From: Paragordius varius
Taxonomy: Eukaryota; Nematomorpha
NCBI GenBank assembly: GCA_964247055.1
Contig: OZ176052.1
Coordinates: 12,090,001-12,154,000 of the forward strand
Direction: 5' to 3'
Length of the DNA: 64,000 bases
Shown: positions 62,401 through 64,000 of the stretch, piece after piece
Position numbering within the stretch: position 1 is the stretch's first letter
How the letters are laid out: each line of letters starts with the position of its first letter
Made by a program: the position numbers and the translations under genes
The notes under the pieces: generated by a model
The model's input: the letters and a program-made list of their open reading frames with translations, nothing else
What the model was told of the DNA's origin: nothing
The model's database searches: none

Positions 62401-63210
62401 CATTCACCAATCTCTTGATTTCATTCTACAAATCGCATTATGAACATTTTCAACCAATCAATATAACCGTTAAAAACGATAAAAAACTTAGCTCTCAAAA
62501 TACGAATACTTTAGACGATATGCATTCTATCAAAAGTAATCACAATTCAAAAGATTTTAAAAGAAAGTCATTTAACTCCTATCTCTATGAAACATCCAAA
62601 ACTACGCCGAGTACAAAATCCAAGGCAAGTTGTTTAATACAAAACTCTAAATGTGATTTAATGAATTCCGACGAAACTTGTGATATAAGTCCACATCCTG
62701 TTTCCAACAACAGAAAAACGCGGTTAGAATCAATGATTGTTGAGAAAAAAGCGTATGATCGTTGGAAACATAAATTTATTTATGAGTGGCCTAACCAGAC
62801 CCCTGAATCTAGAATGAGTGTTAAACACAAACAAAATTCTAATAATATTCCAACTTCCAAAAAAAGAAAATATGTTGCTCAGCAAAACGAAACAGCTACA
62901 AATGATCATATTGTTAAAGCTATACCAAATCGGCATTTAACTTTTGGTAATATATTTGTGAAACTAATATTTCTATCCTAAAATATCATGTGAATTTAAA
63001 CTAATTGTTTTATATATGATTTATAATATTTACTATATATATTCTCTTTTAGAATTACAGAAACAGGGAAGTAAATCAAAGTTTTTGAAGCTAACAGATG
63101 ATAAAATCACTTCCATACAAGAGCAAATAAATTTAGAACCGGATTCTAAGAAAATACCCGATAATTATTTCGACCAACAAAATTCTGATTCGGAAAACGA
63201 ATTAATTTAA
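56412..63210 (+). CDS. DCAF5: DDB1- and CUL4-associated factor 5 (858 aa, 13 exons)
   Basis: Exons are 56412-56580, 56605-56748, 56775-56811, 56840-56973, 57354-57483, 57847-57918, 58401-58626, 59054-59144, 59257-59375, 59662-59788, 61144-61287, 61921-62946 and 63053-63210. Every junction is GT...AG and in phase. The product follows DCAF5 in order: LLGHFGCVNAIEFSKN, LASGGDDRRILLW, HNSNIFCLAFDS, GNDDQVIHHD, EDAIYGLHMDPF, GIGLWDIRKPGSSL (a DWD-box WDxR), MKSACFAG, VVSGSDDFNVYVWKIP, LEGHKSIVNQTRYEPN, SSGVEKIIKLWSP, MLAFFDSLLQHELE and a Ser/Asp-rich start of the tail. It should be a WD40 substrate receptor of CUL4-DDB1 E3 ligase in the nucleus. Residues from about 465 onward are Ser/Asn/Lys-rich and poorly conserved. 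The first three introns are 24, 26 and 28 nt; the others are 106-1355 nt. The start is the first ATG before the conserved block; a longer N-terminus is possible. Confidence 0.9.
56581..56839 (+). other. Three ultra-short introns at the 5' end of DCAF5
   Basis: The introns are 56581-56604 (24 nt, GTTTTA...ATAAG), 56749-56774 (26 nt, GTATAT...CTTAG) and 56812-56839 (28 nt, GTATAC...CTTAG). They split the conserved strings ASG/GDDRR, SAG/NDDQ and LIK/DTVK exactly in phase. Exon 3 between two of them is only 37 nt. Confidence 0.85.
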
Positions 63211-63256
63211 ATAATATGAATATTAATATATTTTTATATGTTCATAGAAAATTATT

Positions 63257-63262
63257 AATAAA
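63257..63262 (+). terminator. Candidate DCAF5 poly(A) signal
   Basis: AATAAA lies 47 nt after the stop codon, the first such hexamer downstream. In AT-rich DNA the motif is common, so support is positional only. Confidence 0.4.
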
Positions 63263-63390
63263 TTCCTATTTAACGCACACAATTTCCAAATTTAATGGTT
63301 ACTCTTTTTCAGATATTATGTTTATTTATCTTAAGGCGTTTATACACTAATTCATTTTACCATATGGTTTATCAATATACCATTTACCCT

Positions 63391-63591
63391 TCAAGAGTGT
63401 CCTTGAACAATTCAAGTTGGTCCTTGAACAATTCAAGTTGGTCCTTGAACAATTTAAGTTGGTCCTTGAACAGTTCAAGTTTGTCCTTGAACAATTCAAG
63501 TTGGTCCTTGAACAGTTCAAGTTGGTCCTCGAACAATTCAAGTTGGTCCTTGAACAGCAAGTTGGTCCTTGAACATTTCAAGTTGGTCCTT
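63391..63591. repeat. 21-bp minisatellite (about nine units)
   Basis: The unit is close to TCCTTGAACAATTCAAGTTGG, with single-base variants and one shortened unit near 63555. Each unit contains the near-palindrome TTGAACAATTCAA. Because 21 is divisible by three and the unit lacks stops, three artefactual reading frames cover it on both strands. It is downstream of DCAF5. Confidence 0.9.
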
Positions 63592-64000
63592 AAAATTTAT
63601 AAATTTTGATTTAACCATAATTTTTGCATTTATTCTTTTATTTTATTATTTATTAACCTAATTTTCATTATTTATTATATATTTATTCATTTAAAAATAA
63701 AAATTTTTATTGAAAAACCACTTTTTTGTTTCAAACTATTTTTTTTTCAATTAAACAAAATTATTGACTTTTAAATGTTTTTAATGAAAAAATTTAATTA
63801 ATAACCCAGAAAACTTATATATTTTTTCATTTCGTATCAAAACCTATAAATATCCAAAATTATTTTAAGAAATGAATAAAGATATAGGGTTTCTCAAAGA
63901 TTAAAAGTTGATATCGATTTAAATTTTATGTTATATAATAGAAAATAGGTTAAAAACAATAAAATAGATGAATTATTTACAATTTGATTGATAAAATTTA
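63592..64000. other. AT-rich end of window
   Basis: Very AT-rich sequence with no open frame or repeat that I can support. Confidence 0.5.

Noticed and set aside
63391-63591. CRISPR-like direct repeats
   Set aside because: There are no spacers between units; it is a plain minisatellite in an animal genome.
63295-63609. Frames with heptapeptide repeats on both strands
   Set aside because: They come from the 21-bp minisatellite, whose unit length is divisible by three and lacks stops.

Overview
This is AT-rich animal nuclear DNA. Host genes recognisable by homology are ARMT1, DCAF5, two decayed ubiquitin-specific protease copies and a GRK2/3-type kinase copy. The other large components are 18S rRNA fragments, Ty3/gypsy LTR elements, a mariner relic, hAT-like elements and MITEs. 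ARMT1, the 5' part of DCAF5 and the dead protease copies are split by introns of only 22-28 nt that all restore the conserved frame. Among animals I recall introns this short from dicyemid mesozoans. That is memory and inference, not an identification; the 18S fragment at 38.9-39.7 kb is the best taxonomic handle.

Region 1 (1 to about 49.4 kb) is a tandem array of four related units. Each unit has a minus-strand three-exon gene for an unrecognised proline-rich protein of 573-575 residues, preceded upstream by a non-coding block that carries a dead mariner. Three gene copies are complete (9550-12406, 24888-27792, 33727-36534) and a fourth is cut by the window start (1-196). Indels in the exons keep frame while flanking DNA has decayed, so the protein looks selected. 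The units are mosaics of one another, which suggests ectopic gene conversion or unequal crossing over. Units 1 and 2 also carry a dead USP gene. Units 1 and 3 carry a 1.6-kb hAT-like element at the same site, and units 2 and 4 do not.

Region 2 (37,811-47,278) interrupts unit 4. A Ty3/gypsy-type element flanked by the 5-bp duplication ACCAC contains, between its left end and pol, a piece of 18S rRNA, an antisense intronless GRK2/3 cDNA fragment, a second larger piece of 18S rRNA and a snapback hairpin. I read this as a chimeric cDNA made by template switching during reverse transcription and then integrated as one unit. A second, young gypsy element (43,003-47,229, identical 265-bp LTRs, duplication GTTGT) sits in the first element's right LTR.

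Region 3 (49.4-54.6 kb) is gene-free, with truncated MITEs, TA microsatellites and degenerate repeats.

Region 4 (54,657-63,210) holds two plus-strand host genes head to tail: ARMT1 (518 codons in five exons; a DUF89-family metal enzyme) and DCAF5 (858 codons in 13 exons; a WD40 substrate receptor of CUL4-DDB1 ubiquitin ligase). Only 104 bp separate the ARMT1 stop from the DCAF5 start. A 21-bp minisatellite follows at 63.4-63.6 kb.
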